A stretch of DNA of 64,000 nucleotides from an uncultured Polaribacter sp. (GTDB lineage Bacteria > Bacteroidota > Bacteroidia > Flavobacteriales > Flavobacteriaceae). The DNA is taken from positions 235,148 to 299,147 of the forward strand of contig NZ_CANLXV010000002.1 in the NCBI RefSeq assembly GCF_947495205.1, in the 5' to 3' direction. Each line of letters begins with the position of its first letter. The stretch's first letter is position 1. Positions 9,493 through 17,576 of this stretch are shown here, one piece after another. The notes beneath the pieces are model-generated. The model was not told the DNA's origin, searched no databases, and worked only from the letters and a program-made list of their open reading frames with translations. A program made the position numbers and the translations under genes.

Positions 9493-12400
9493 ATGAAAAA
9501 TATAGCCGTTTTAATTCTACTATTTTTATTTTTAGGATGCAATCCATCTTCAGAAAAAGATACGCAAACTTTAACTTTAGAAGAAGGATTTAAAAATCCG
9601 CCAAACGCAGCAAAAGCCAGAACATGGTGGCATTGGATTAGTGGAAACGTATCTAAATCTGGCATTACAAAAGATTTGGAAGCTATGAAAGCTGTTGGTA
9701 TTCAAGAAGCACAATTGTTTAATGTGCATTTGGGTTTTCCACAAGGACCTGCTAAATATTTAAGTAAAGATTGGCTAGACTTATTTAAATTTTCTGCGGA
9801 AGAAGCCAAACGTTTGGATTTAGAATTGGCATTTCACAACAGCGCAGGTTGGTCTTCTTCTGGTGGGCCTTGGGTTACTGAAGAAAACGCGATGCAAACC
9901 GTAGTTTTTAGTGAATTAAATATTAAAGGCGGAAAAGAAATTAAAGTACAATTACCAAAACCTCAAACAAAATATGAATACTATAAAGACATTGCAGTTT
10001 TAGCATTTCCAAAACCCAAAGCAACTCAAAAAATAGAAGGTTTAGATTATAAAATATTGTCAGAACGTATTCGAAATCATTTATTACCAGATACTAAAGT
10101 GATTCCACAAGAATCAATTATTTCAAAAGAAACGGTTATTGATGTAACTTCTAAAGTATCTGAACAAGGAATCTTAGAATGGAAAGCTCCAGTTGGAGAA
10201 TTCGTTATTTTAAGATTTGGACACACACCAATTGGAACTCAAAATCGTCCTGCACCACCAGAAGCTAGAGGTTTAGAAGTAGATAAAATGAGTAAAACAG
10301 CAGTTGATGCCTATTGGAAAGGTGGCGTACAACCTATAATTGACAAGTTAGGCGATTTAATAGGAACAACTGTAAATAATTGTTTAATTGATAGTTATGA
10401 AGTAGAAACCACCAACTGGACGACTGGTTTTGAAACGCAATTTGAGAGTTTAAGAGGTTATGATTTAACCGCTTATTTACCAACGTTAGCTGGTTATTAT
10501 GTAGAAAGTGGAGAAATATCAGAACGTTTTTTGTGGGATTTTAGAAGAACCATTGGCGATTTAATTTCCGAAAATTACTACGCATATTTTGCAGATTTAT
10601 GTCATAAAAACGGAATGCAGTTTTCTGTAGAACCTTATTGGGGGCCTTTTGATAATATGCAAGTTGGTGCCACAGGAGACATTGTAATGTGTGAGTTTTG
10701 GAGTGGTGGTTACCCGTTTTTTGATTCTGCAAAATTTGTTTCTTCTATTGCACATTTAAATGGCAGTGCTATTGTTGGTGCAGAAGCATTTACAGGAATT
10801 GGTGGTTGGATCAAACACCCAGCAACTATAAAATCAATTGGAGACCAAGCTTGGGCGCAAGGAATTAGTCGTTTTATATTTCATTCTTATGTACATCAAC
10901 CTTGGGATGTTGCTCCTGGTATGGCTTTAAGTTATCATGGTTATGATCTTAATAGAAATAATACTTGGTGGAATCAAGGAAAATCATTTTTAGATTATAT
11001 TGCTCGCTCTCAATTTTTGCTGCAACAAGGTAAAAATGTAGCTGATGTTTTAGTGTTTACAGGAGAATCATCACCAAATACTGCTTTTTTAATGCCACAA
11101 ATTAAAAAATTAGGATTCGATTATGATTTAATTGGAGCAAATAAATTAAAAGATTTAACCGTTAAAGATGGTGTTATTTATTCTTCCGTAGGAAATACAT
11201 ACAACATTTTAGTATTACCAGAATCTGATTTGATAAAACCAGAAACTTTAGAAAAAGTAAAAGAATTGGTTGCTGGTGGCGCAAAAGTTATTGGTAAAAA
11301 ACCATCGAAATCGCCAAGTTTAACAAATTACCCAAATAATGATGCTATTGTTAAAAATGAAGTTGAAGCATTATGGACTTCTGGTTTGGTAAAAGATGTT
11401 TTAATTGAAACTGTTTTAAGCGAAAAAATACCCGATATTAAAGTTGAAAGTAGCGATAAAACAGACCTGAGTTTCATCCATAGAAAAACAGCAAAAGCTG
11501 ATATTTATTTTATGGCAAACACCAGAAAAGAAGCTAGAGATGTTACAGTACGTTTTAGAGTTGCTGGAAAACAACCTGAACTTTGGAATTCAGAAAAAGG
11601 AACCATTGAAGATGCTGTTGTTTTTAAAGAAAATGAAGATGGTACTACCACAGTGCCTTTGCATTTGGGAACTGAAGAATCTGTATTTATCATCTTTAAA
11701 AAACCTTCAAATAAAAACCATTTGGTAACTGCTAAAATGGAATTAGAAAAACAAAAAGTAGCACCGTTAGCTAACTTAGAAATTGTAAAAGCTGAATATG
11801 GTACATTTTTACAAGAAGGTTTAATTGATATTACAGACAAAGTTAATAGCACCATAAAAAACGGGAAATTAGATTTTAAAATGTCGCGTGCTTTTTGCGA
11901 TTGCGATCCTGCAATGGGCTATAAAAAAGAGTTTCGAATGGAATATTTAATTGGAGCTACAAAAAAGCAATTAGTTGCTGAAGAACGAGAACATATTAAA
12001 ATAGATGCAGGCAATAAAAAATTAGAAGTATTGAAAGCTGTTTTTGGAAAATTTAAAGGAGAAACTAAGGGAATTCCTGAGAATTACAAAACGTATGACA
12101 TCACAAAAGAGATACAAAAACAAGTAGCTTCTGGAAAATATAATATTGCTGTTACCAATAAATTAATTGATAATAAAATACCTGCAGGAAATAAAATAGC
12201 TTTAAAAATTACGTTTGTTACAGATGGTGAAGAAAGAACTATTTATGTTCCTAAAAATCAGATTTTAAAATTATCAAAAGATAAAACAAAACCAAAATTA
12301 GTTTACGAAAATAACGCTATCAAATGGATAACACCTGCTGCAGGAAAACTAACCTACAGTAATGTTTCAGGAGAAACAAAAACTGTAGCAATAAAAGCCC

Positions 12401-12975
12401 TACCAAAACCCATTGATTTATCCAATTCTTGGGAGGTAACTTTTCCGCATAAAAAAGAAAACCCGGAGATTGTAAAATTTAACGAATTAATATCTTGGTC
12501 TCATCATAAAGATGAAAATATTCAGCATTTTTCTGGAACTGCATCTTACAAAAAAGAGTTTATAATTTCTGATGAATTGTTACAACCAGAAAATAGTTTA
12601 GAACTAGATTTAGGAAGTGTTGCTGTTATTGCAGAAGTAAGCATCAATGGAAAAAAAGTAAGTACTTTATGGAAAACTCCTTTTAGAACAAATATTAGCG
12701 ACTTTCTAGTAAAAGGAAAAAACACAGTCACCATAAAAGTTACCAACTTGTGGCCAAACAGATTAATTGGTGATGAAAAGTTACCTTTAGATTATGAACG
12801 TAAAGGAAATAAAATAAAAAAATTACCAGATTGGTTGTTAAATAATACAAAACGTCCATCTAAACGCACAACTTTTTCTTCTTGGAAACATTGGAGTAAA
12901 AATGATGCGTTGTTAACATCTGGTTTATTAGGACCAGTACAAATCAATATTAATAAAGTATTAAAAATCGAATAA
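9493..12975 (+). CDS. GH106 alpha-L-rhamnosidase, lipoprotein
   Basis: Second GH106 alpha-L-rhamnosidase of the plus-strand operon. Lipoprotein signal ends at Cys16 (LFLGC). Signatures: ARTWWHWISGN, HNSAGWSSSGGPWV, Glu303 in DSYEVE and Glu431 in GAEAFTG, again 128 residues apart as in its neighbour. It lacks the discoidin-like insert after the first domain but has an extra beta-rich segment of about 200 residues (roughly 760-960, including a CDCDPAMGYK stretch) before the C-terminal galactose-binding-like domain with NRLIGDEKLP. The stop codon overlaps the next start by one base (TAATG), a sign of translational coupling. Family call is secure; linkage specificity unknown. Confidence 0.92.
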   Translation: MKNIAVLILLFLFLGCNPSSEKDTQTLTLEEGFKNPPNAAKARTWWHWISGNVSKSGITKDLEAMKAVGIQEAQLFNVHLGFPQGPAKYLSKDWLDLFKFSAEEAKRLDLELAFHNSAGWSSSGGPWVTEENAMQTVVFSELNIKGGKEIKVQLPKPQTKYEYYKDIAVLAFPKPKATQKIEGLDYKILSERIRNHLLPDTKVIPQESIISKETVIDVTSKVSEQGILEWKAPVGEFVILRFGHTPIGTQNRPAPPEARGLEVDKMSKTAVDAYWKGGVQPIIDKLGDLIGTTVNNCLIDSYEVETTNWTTGFETQFESLRGYDLTAYLPTLAGYYVESGEISERFLWDFRRTIGDLISENYYAYFADLCHKNGMQFSVEPYWGPFDNMQVGATGDIVMCEFWSGGYPFFDSAKFVSSIAHLNGSAIVGAEAFTGIGGWIKHPATIKSIGDQAWAQGISRFIFHSYVHQPWDVAPGMALSYHGYDLNRNNTWWNQGKSFLDYIARSQFLLQQGKNVADVLVFTGESSPNTAFLMPQIKKLGFDYDLIGANKLKDLTVKDGVIYSSVGNTYNILVLPESDLIKPETLEKVKELVAGGAKVIGKKPSKSPSLTNYPNNDAIVKNEVEALWTSGLVKDVLIETVLSEKIPDIKVESSDKTDLSFIHRKTAKADIYFMANTRKEARDVTVRFRVAGKQPELWNSEKGTIEDAVVFKENEDGTTTVPLHLGTEESVFIIFKKPSNKNHLVTAKMELEKQKVAPLANLEIVKAEYGTFLQEGLIDITDKVNSTIKNGKLDFKMSRAFCDCDPAMGYKKEFRMEYLIGATKKQLVAEEREHIKIDAGNKKLEVLKAVFGKFKGETKGIPENYKTYDITKEIQKQVASGKYNIAVTNKLIDNKIPAGNKIALKITFVTDGEERTIYVPKNQILKLSKDKTKPKLVYENNAIKWITPAAGKLTYSNVSGETKTVAIKALPKPIDLSNSWEVTFPHKKENPEIVKFNELISWSHHKDENIQHFSGTASYKKEFIISDELLQPENSLELDLGSVAVIAEVSINGKKVSTLWKTPFRTNISDFLVKGKNTVTIKVTNLWPNRLIGDEKLPLDYERKGNKIKKLPDWLLNNTKRPSKRTTFSSWKHWSKNDALLTSGLLGPVQININKVLKIE

Positions 12976-14414
12976 TGATTACAAAACAAAATCTACTCAA
13001 AATAAGTTTATGCTTTTTATTATTTGGTTGTAATGCCACAAAAAAGGATGTTTCAAACAATAAAAATTCAGAAAAAAAAGTAGATTATTTTGCTGATAAT
13101 GGTTTTGGGAATGCAGTAGCTATTGTGCAACATCCTTCTGGTGTTTATCACAAAGGGATTACGTATGTGGCGTATCAAGGTCCTTTAGAAGACCCTTATG
13201 TGGCATCCTACAATCATAAAACCAAAGAATGGAAAGGACCATTTAAAGCTGGTGTTAGTGAAATGGGAAAAGAGCCAAACCGTAAAAAGAATATAGACAA
13301 TCATGGTAAACCAGCATTGTTAATTGACGATGCAGGCTATATTCATATTGCATTTGGCGGTCATGGAGGAATGCGTAAACATGGCGAAAATCCTTTAGGA
13401 AATTATAGTTATGGAAAAAATTTACATGCTGTTTCTAAAAAACCTTTCGATATTTCTGAGTGGGAAACACTAGATAACATTTCATTATTTGGTACTTACA
13501 GTCAGTTTGTAAAAATGGACAATGGAGATATTTACCTATTTTATAGACATGGAGCGCATAGAAGCAATTGGGTGTATCAAAAATCTACAGACAATGGTGT
13601 TACTTTTGATGAACCGGTTTCGTTTTTAAAACACAAAAGAAGAACTGAGATTGAAGCAGAAGATTCTTGGTATCCTTGGGTGAGTAAAGGTAATGGAGAT
13701 AATATTATTGTAGCATTTGATTACCATATTTGTAGAGATAACAAAAACGCACAAGACGCACGTGGGCATATACCAGAAAGACATAATGTGTATTATATGG
13801 TTTTTGATACCAAAGCAAAAGAATGGAAAAATGTTAAAAATGAACTTTTAGAAATGCCTTTAACCAAAGAAATGGCAGACCAAAAAACTCTGGTTAAAAA
13901 AATACCTAGTGATTGGACTTTTCAAGGAATAGCTGATGTTGATTCAAATGGAAACCCACAAGTATGTATGTTGGTTGGGCCAGATGTAGGAGCAAAAAGA
14001 AGTGGTCCTAAACGTTTACAACATTTTAGATGGGATGGAAATACTTGGCTACAAAGCAAAAACTCAAATCTACCAAGAGGAAATGGAGATATAGAAGTAA
14101 CATCAGCAACAAAAGTTAGCATTTATCTAGAAAGCGAAACTAGCAATGATGTTGGAGAAATTAGCAGATGGGATAGTTTTGATGGTGGAAATTCGTTTCA
14201 GAAAGAAAAGGTTTTTTTAGAACGAAAAAACTCAGGATTTGTAATATCTACGCTTATAGACAATCCACATCCTGATGCAAGAATAATTGTAGGCGAAAAA
14301 GTAAAAGGAACAGATTTTAGAAAAATGTATTTATTGGGTGATCATGGCCCAATTCAAAGAAATAAAGAAGAAACCGTATTTGATAAACCGACTATAAATC
14401 TAACTAAAAAATAG
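12975..14414 (+). CDS. BNR_4-type beta-propeller lipoprotein, PL25-like ulvan lyase or related dehydratase
   Basis: Predicted seven-bladed beta-propeller enzyme. Lipoprotein signal ends at Cys19 (LFGC). Visible features are IDNHGKPALLIDD (His110), GGHGG (His130), GTYSQF (Tyr175) and FYRHG (Arg191). The spacings His+20=His, +65=Tyr and +81=Arg match what I recall of the catalytic set of the PL25 ulvan lyase PLSV_3936 (about His123, His143, Tyr188, Arg204), with a constant offset of 13. Such enzymes beta-eliminate at uronates in ulvan. A related propeller-type protein in the Formosa agariphila ulvan PUL has been described as an oligosaccharide dehydratase, so that activity is an alternative. 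It is translationally coupled to the upstream GH106 and followed 8 bp later by a sulfatase. Fold likely; exact reaction uncertain. Confidence 0.75.
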   Translation: MITKQNLLKISLCFLLFGCNATKKDVSNNKNSEKKVDYFADNGFGNAVAIVQHPSGVYHKGITYVAYQGPLEDPYVASYNHKTKEWKGPFKAGVSEMGKEPNRKKNIDNHGKPALLIDDAGYIHIAFGGHGGMRKHGENPLGNYSYGKNLHAVSKKPFDISEWETLDNISLFGTYSQFVKMDNGDIYLFYRHGAHRSNWVYQKSTDNGVTFDEPVSFLKHKRRTEIEAEDSWYPWVSKGNGDNIIVAFDYHICRDNKNAQDARGHIPERHNVYYMVFDTKAKEWKNVKNELLEMPLTKEMADQKTLVKKIPSDWTFQGIADVDSNGNPQVCMLVGPDVGAKRSGPKRLQHFRWDGNTWLQSKNSNLPRGNGDIEVTSATKVSIYLESETSNDVGEISRWDSFDGGNSFQKEKVFLERKNSGFVISTLIDNPHPDARIIVGEKVKGTDFRKMYLLGDHGPIQRNKEETVFDKPTINLTKK

Positions 14415-14422
14415 AATTTAAA

Positions 14423-15757
14423 ATGAAAATTAGTAAAAAACTAACTTTAGCAATAGTTGCAGCAAGCATATTAATTTCTTGCGGAAAAGGAACTAAAAAA
14501 GAAACTGAAGCTGCTTCAACAAAAGTTCAAAATCAACCAAATATTGTATTTATTCTTTCTGATGATCAATCTTGGACAGATTACAGTTTTATGGGCGATG
14601 AAAATATTGAAACGCCAAGGTTAGATCAATTTGCAAAGGAGAGTTTAACGTTTACAAGAAGTTATGTGCCAACACCTTTATGTTCCCCATCATTGGCAAC
14701 AATAATTACTGGTTTATACCCAAAAGATCATGGTATTTTAGGTAACGATTATGTTTATAAAAAACTAAAAGATAAGAAGGAAAGTAGAAAAAACAGAAAC
14801 GAAGCATATAAACCTATTATTAAGGCTTTTGAAAAACAAACTACATTGCCAGATTTGTTAAAGGAAAAAGGGTACTTATCATTCCAAACAGGAAAATGGT
14901 GGCATGGAAACCATAAAGTTGGTGGTTTTGATTATGGAATGACACATGGAAATCCAAAAAGAGGAGGAAGACATGGCGATTATGGTTTAGAAATAGCAAG
15001 AAAAGGTCTTGATACCATTAATAGTTATTTAAATTTATCGCTTAAAGAGAAAAAACCTTTCTTTTTATGGTATGCACCGTTTTTACCTCATAAACCACAT
15101 ACACCACCAAAGCGTTTATATGAAAAATATAAAAAGAAAACCGATTCTAAATACCTAGCAAAATATTGGGCAATGTGCGAGTGGTTTGATGAAACTTGTG
15201 GCGACTTATTTGATTTAATTGATGATAAGGGTTTAACAAAAAACACTCTGTTTGTATATGTATGTGATAATGGATGGAAACAAGACCCTAATAAAAGTGG
15301 TTATTTAAAAACATCAAAACGTGCACCTTATGATTTAGGAATTCGTACGCCAATAATGTACAAATGGGCAGGTAAAATAACACCAAAAATGGATACAAAA
15401 ACCATTACAAGCAGTATAGATATGGTGCCTACTGTATTGGAATTATTAGATATTGAAAAACCAGGAAACCTACCAGGAATTAATGTTTTAAATGAAAAAG
15501 CATTAAGCGAACGAAAAGGTGTTTTTGGTGAAGTATATGCACATGATTTTGAAAGTATTGAAAATAGTATGTTTTACAATATGGCAATTTTTCCTCCTTA
15601 TAAAATCATTGTTCCAGATTCTGTAAGAAAGAAAAATGAGGTAATTCAGTTGTTTAATATTGATAAAGATCCTTTTGAAAAGAATAATATTGCAAATCAA
15701 AACCCGGAAATTGTAAAAGATTTACAAGAAAAAATTAAAGCCTTTAGATCAAAGTAA
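14423..15757 (+). CDS. S1 sulfatase-family lipoprotein with atypical maturation motif (CSPSL)
   Basis: Type I (S1) sulfatase-family protein in the alkaline-phosphatase superfamily; these remove sulfate esters from glycans using a formylglycine made from Cys or Ser. Lipoprotein signal ends at Cys20. The metal-binding start is present (FILSDDQSWTD), as are the GKWWHGNHK stretch and the C-terminal CDNGW segment. At Cys87 the maturation motif reads C-S-P-S-L-A-T, not C-x-P/A-x-R, so the Arg usually needed for formylglycine formation and active-site stability is replaced by Leu. Either the protein is matured unusually, has lost sulfatase activity, or belongs to a divergent subfamily. The reading frame is otherwise intact and the gene is packed tightly between neighbours, so it is not an obvious pseudogene. 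Confidence 0.88.
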   Translation: MKISKKLTLAIVAASILISCGKGTKKETEAASTKVQNQPNIVFILSDDQSWTDYSFMGDENIETPRLDQFAKESLTFTRSYVPTPLCSPSLATIITGLYPKDHGILGNDYVYKKLKDKKESRKNRNEAYKPIIKAFEKQTTLPDLLKEKGYLSFQTGKWWHGNHKVGGFDYGMTHGNPKRGGRHGDYGLEIARKGLDTINSYLNLSLKEKKPFFLWYAPFLPHKPHTPPKRLYEKYKKKTDSKYLAKYWAMCEWFDETCGDLFDLIDDKGLTKNTLFVYVCDNGWKQDPNKSGYLKTSKRAPYDLGIRTPIMYKWAGKITPKMDTKTITSSIDMVPTVLELLDIEKPGNLPGINVLNEKALSERKGVFGEVYAHDFESIENSMFYNMAIFPPYKIIVPDSVRKKNEVIQLFNIDKDPFEKNNIANQNPEIVKDLQEKIKAFRSK

Positions 15758-15763
15758 TACATT

Positions 15764-17293
15764 ATGAAAAAAATATATTTCCTTGCATTAACAAGCATAT
15801 TTGTATTAAGTGCTTGTAAAACCGATAAAAAAGAAGAAGTAAAATCCGCAAAACCCAATGTGCTTTTTATTGCTGTTGATGATTTAAATAATTGGATTAG
15901 TCCTATTACAAATTTCTCTAATGTAAAAACACCTAATTTTGATAGATTAGCAAAAATGGGGGTAACCTTTACCAATGCCCATGTTCAAGCACCTCTTTGT
16001 GGTCCTTCAAGAGCTTCTATAATGACAGGTTTACGCCCGTCAACCACTGGTATTTATGGAATGACACCAGACAATAAAATAAGAAGACCAGAAAATCCAG
16101 CCACAAAAGACATTACCTTTTTACCAGAATATTTTGAGCAAAATGGCTATCACACCATGGGAATTGGAAAGTTATTTCACATTCATGCACCTGATAGCGT
16201 TTTTAATGAATCTGGTGGACGTGTTAAAGGTTTTGGACCATATCCTAAAGAACGAATTGTATGGGATGGTTTTGGAACATCAAAATCAAAAGAAAATAAA
16301 GGGAAATATGGTAGAACGAGCACAGATTGGGGAGCTTTTCCAGAAAATGACACCTTAATGCCAGACCATAAATCTGTAAATTGGGTTGCAGAAAGGTTAA
16401 AAAGAAATTATGACAAACCCTTTTTTATGGCACTTGGTTTTTTGCGTGTCCATGTACCTTTATACGTACCTCAAAAATGGTTCGATTTGTATCCCTTAGA
16501 AGACATTCAAACACCACCTTATAAATCAGATGATTTAAATGATATTCCTCAAATAGGTTTGCATATTAACGATTTACCTATGATGCCTTCTACAGAATGG
16601 GCTAAAGAAAGTGGCGAATGGAAAAAAATTGTGCAAGCTTATTTGGCCTGTATTAGTTATGTAGATTATGAGTTAGGTAGAGTTTTAGATGCTTTAGAAA
16701 GTAGCAAACATGCAAACAATACCGTTATTGTTTTATGGTCTGATCATGGATACAGATTAGGCGAAAAAGGAACTTTTGCAAAACACGCACTTTGGGAAAC
16801 AGCTACAAAAGCTCCATTAATGTTTGCTGGACCTAATTTACCTAAAGGAAAAAAAATAAATGCTCCTGTAGAAATGTTATCTATTTACCCTACTTTATTA
16901 GAATTGAGTGGTTTGTCTGCCAACAATAAAAATGAAGGAAAAAGTTTAGTAAATATGATGCAAAGTGATGAAATTACAGAGAATACTTATGCAATTACAA
17001 CATTTGGGATGAATAACCACGCTGTAAAAATTAATAATTACAGATACATTAGTTATGAGGATGGTACTGAAGAATTCTACGATCATACTTCTGATCCTAA
17101 TGAATGGAATAATGAAGCGAAAAACCCAAAATATACTGCTCAAATAGAAAAAATGAAAGGGTTACTACCAAAAGTAAATATGATTTGGGATGAAGAATCT
17201 TCTTATACCTTTCAGCCTTATTTTGTTGAGCAAAAAGCACGTGTAAATGGTGAAGAAAAGAAACCCGTAGAAGTAATTGGCGCAGATAGATAA
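15764..17293 (+). CDS. S1 sulfatase, iduronate-2-sulfatase-like (S1_7-like), lipoprotein
   Basis: Type I sulfatase resembling iduronate-2-sulfatase-like enzymes (subfamily S1_7 by pattern). Lipoprotein signal ends at Cys18 (VLSAC). VDDLNNW supplies N-terminal metal-binding Asp residues; Cys79 lies in a canonical CGPSR motif followed by ASIMTGLRPS. GIGKLFH and LWSDHGYRLGEKGTFAKH are the conserved His/Lys and Asp-His segments. Expected to desulfate uronate or neutral-sugar residues of the PUL substrate in the periplasm. It starts 6 bp after the atypical sulfatase and is the last gene of the first plus-strand operon; a 283-bp gap with a new promoter follows. Confidence 0.93.
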   Translation: MKKIYFLALTSIFVLSACKTDKKEEVKSAKPNVLFIAVDDLNNWISPITNFSNVKTPNFDRLAKMGVTFTNAHVQAPLCGPSRASIMTGLRPSTTGIYGMTPDNKIRRPENPATKDITFLPEYFEQNGYHTMGIGKLFHIHAPDSVFNESGGRVKGFGPYPKERIVWDGFGTSKSKENKGKYGRTSTDWGAFPENDTLMPDHKSVNWVAERLKRNYDKPFFMALGFLRVHVPLYVPQKWFDLYPLEDIQTPPYKSDDLNDIPQIGLHINDLPMMPSTEWAKESGEWKKIVQAYLACISYVDYELGRVLDALESSKHANNTVIVLWSDHGYRLGEKGTFAKHALWETATKAPLMFAGPNLPKGKKINAPVEMLSIYPTLLELSGLSANNKNEGKSLVNMMQSDEITENTYAITTFGMNNHAVKINNYRYISYEDGTEEFYDHTSDPNEWNNEAKNPKYTAQIEKMKGLLPKVNMIWDEESSYTFQPYFVEQKARVNGEEKKPVEVIGADR

Positions 17294-17576
17294 TTGTAAT
17301 TAAAACTATGCATTAATTGAAATATATAACTGCAAATATTATAAAATGAGAAGTTGATGTTTTGTTGGATTTAGTAATTGTAAATACGCTAAATATTACA
17401 CATTAAGATTTTGCTAAAAATGGAATTCAAGCTGTAAAACAGCTAATTATTGAAAACCAATTTTAAAAATTACATTTTTTACGTGCTGATGTTCAGACAC
17501 CTCAGGATACTTTTTATCAAAAAAAAAAGTAATTTCACATATATTACACAAAATTTTTAACGAAAAATTAAAATAT
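17294..17576 (+). other. 283-bp intergenic region with promoter
   Basis: AT-rich spacer between the first and second plus-strand operons. I see no open gene. It contains the shared CAGGATA promoter element at 17503-17537, annotated separately. No clear terminator hairpin after the stop at 17293 could be made out by eye. Confidence 0.6.
17503..17537 (+). promoter_or_regulatory. CAGGATA-N20-TAATTTCA promoter for the GH39 operon
   Basis: CAGGATA at 17503-17509, then exactly 20 bp, then TAATTTCA at 17530-17537, a close match to the Bacteroidota -7 element TAnnTTTG. The preceding ten bases (TCAGACACCT) are a poor copy of the repeat seen at stronger sites. The box reads in the direction of transcription and lies 68 bp before the ATG at 17577. 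It is one of seven such sites in the window. Confidence 0.7.
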
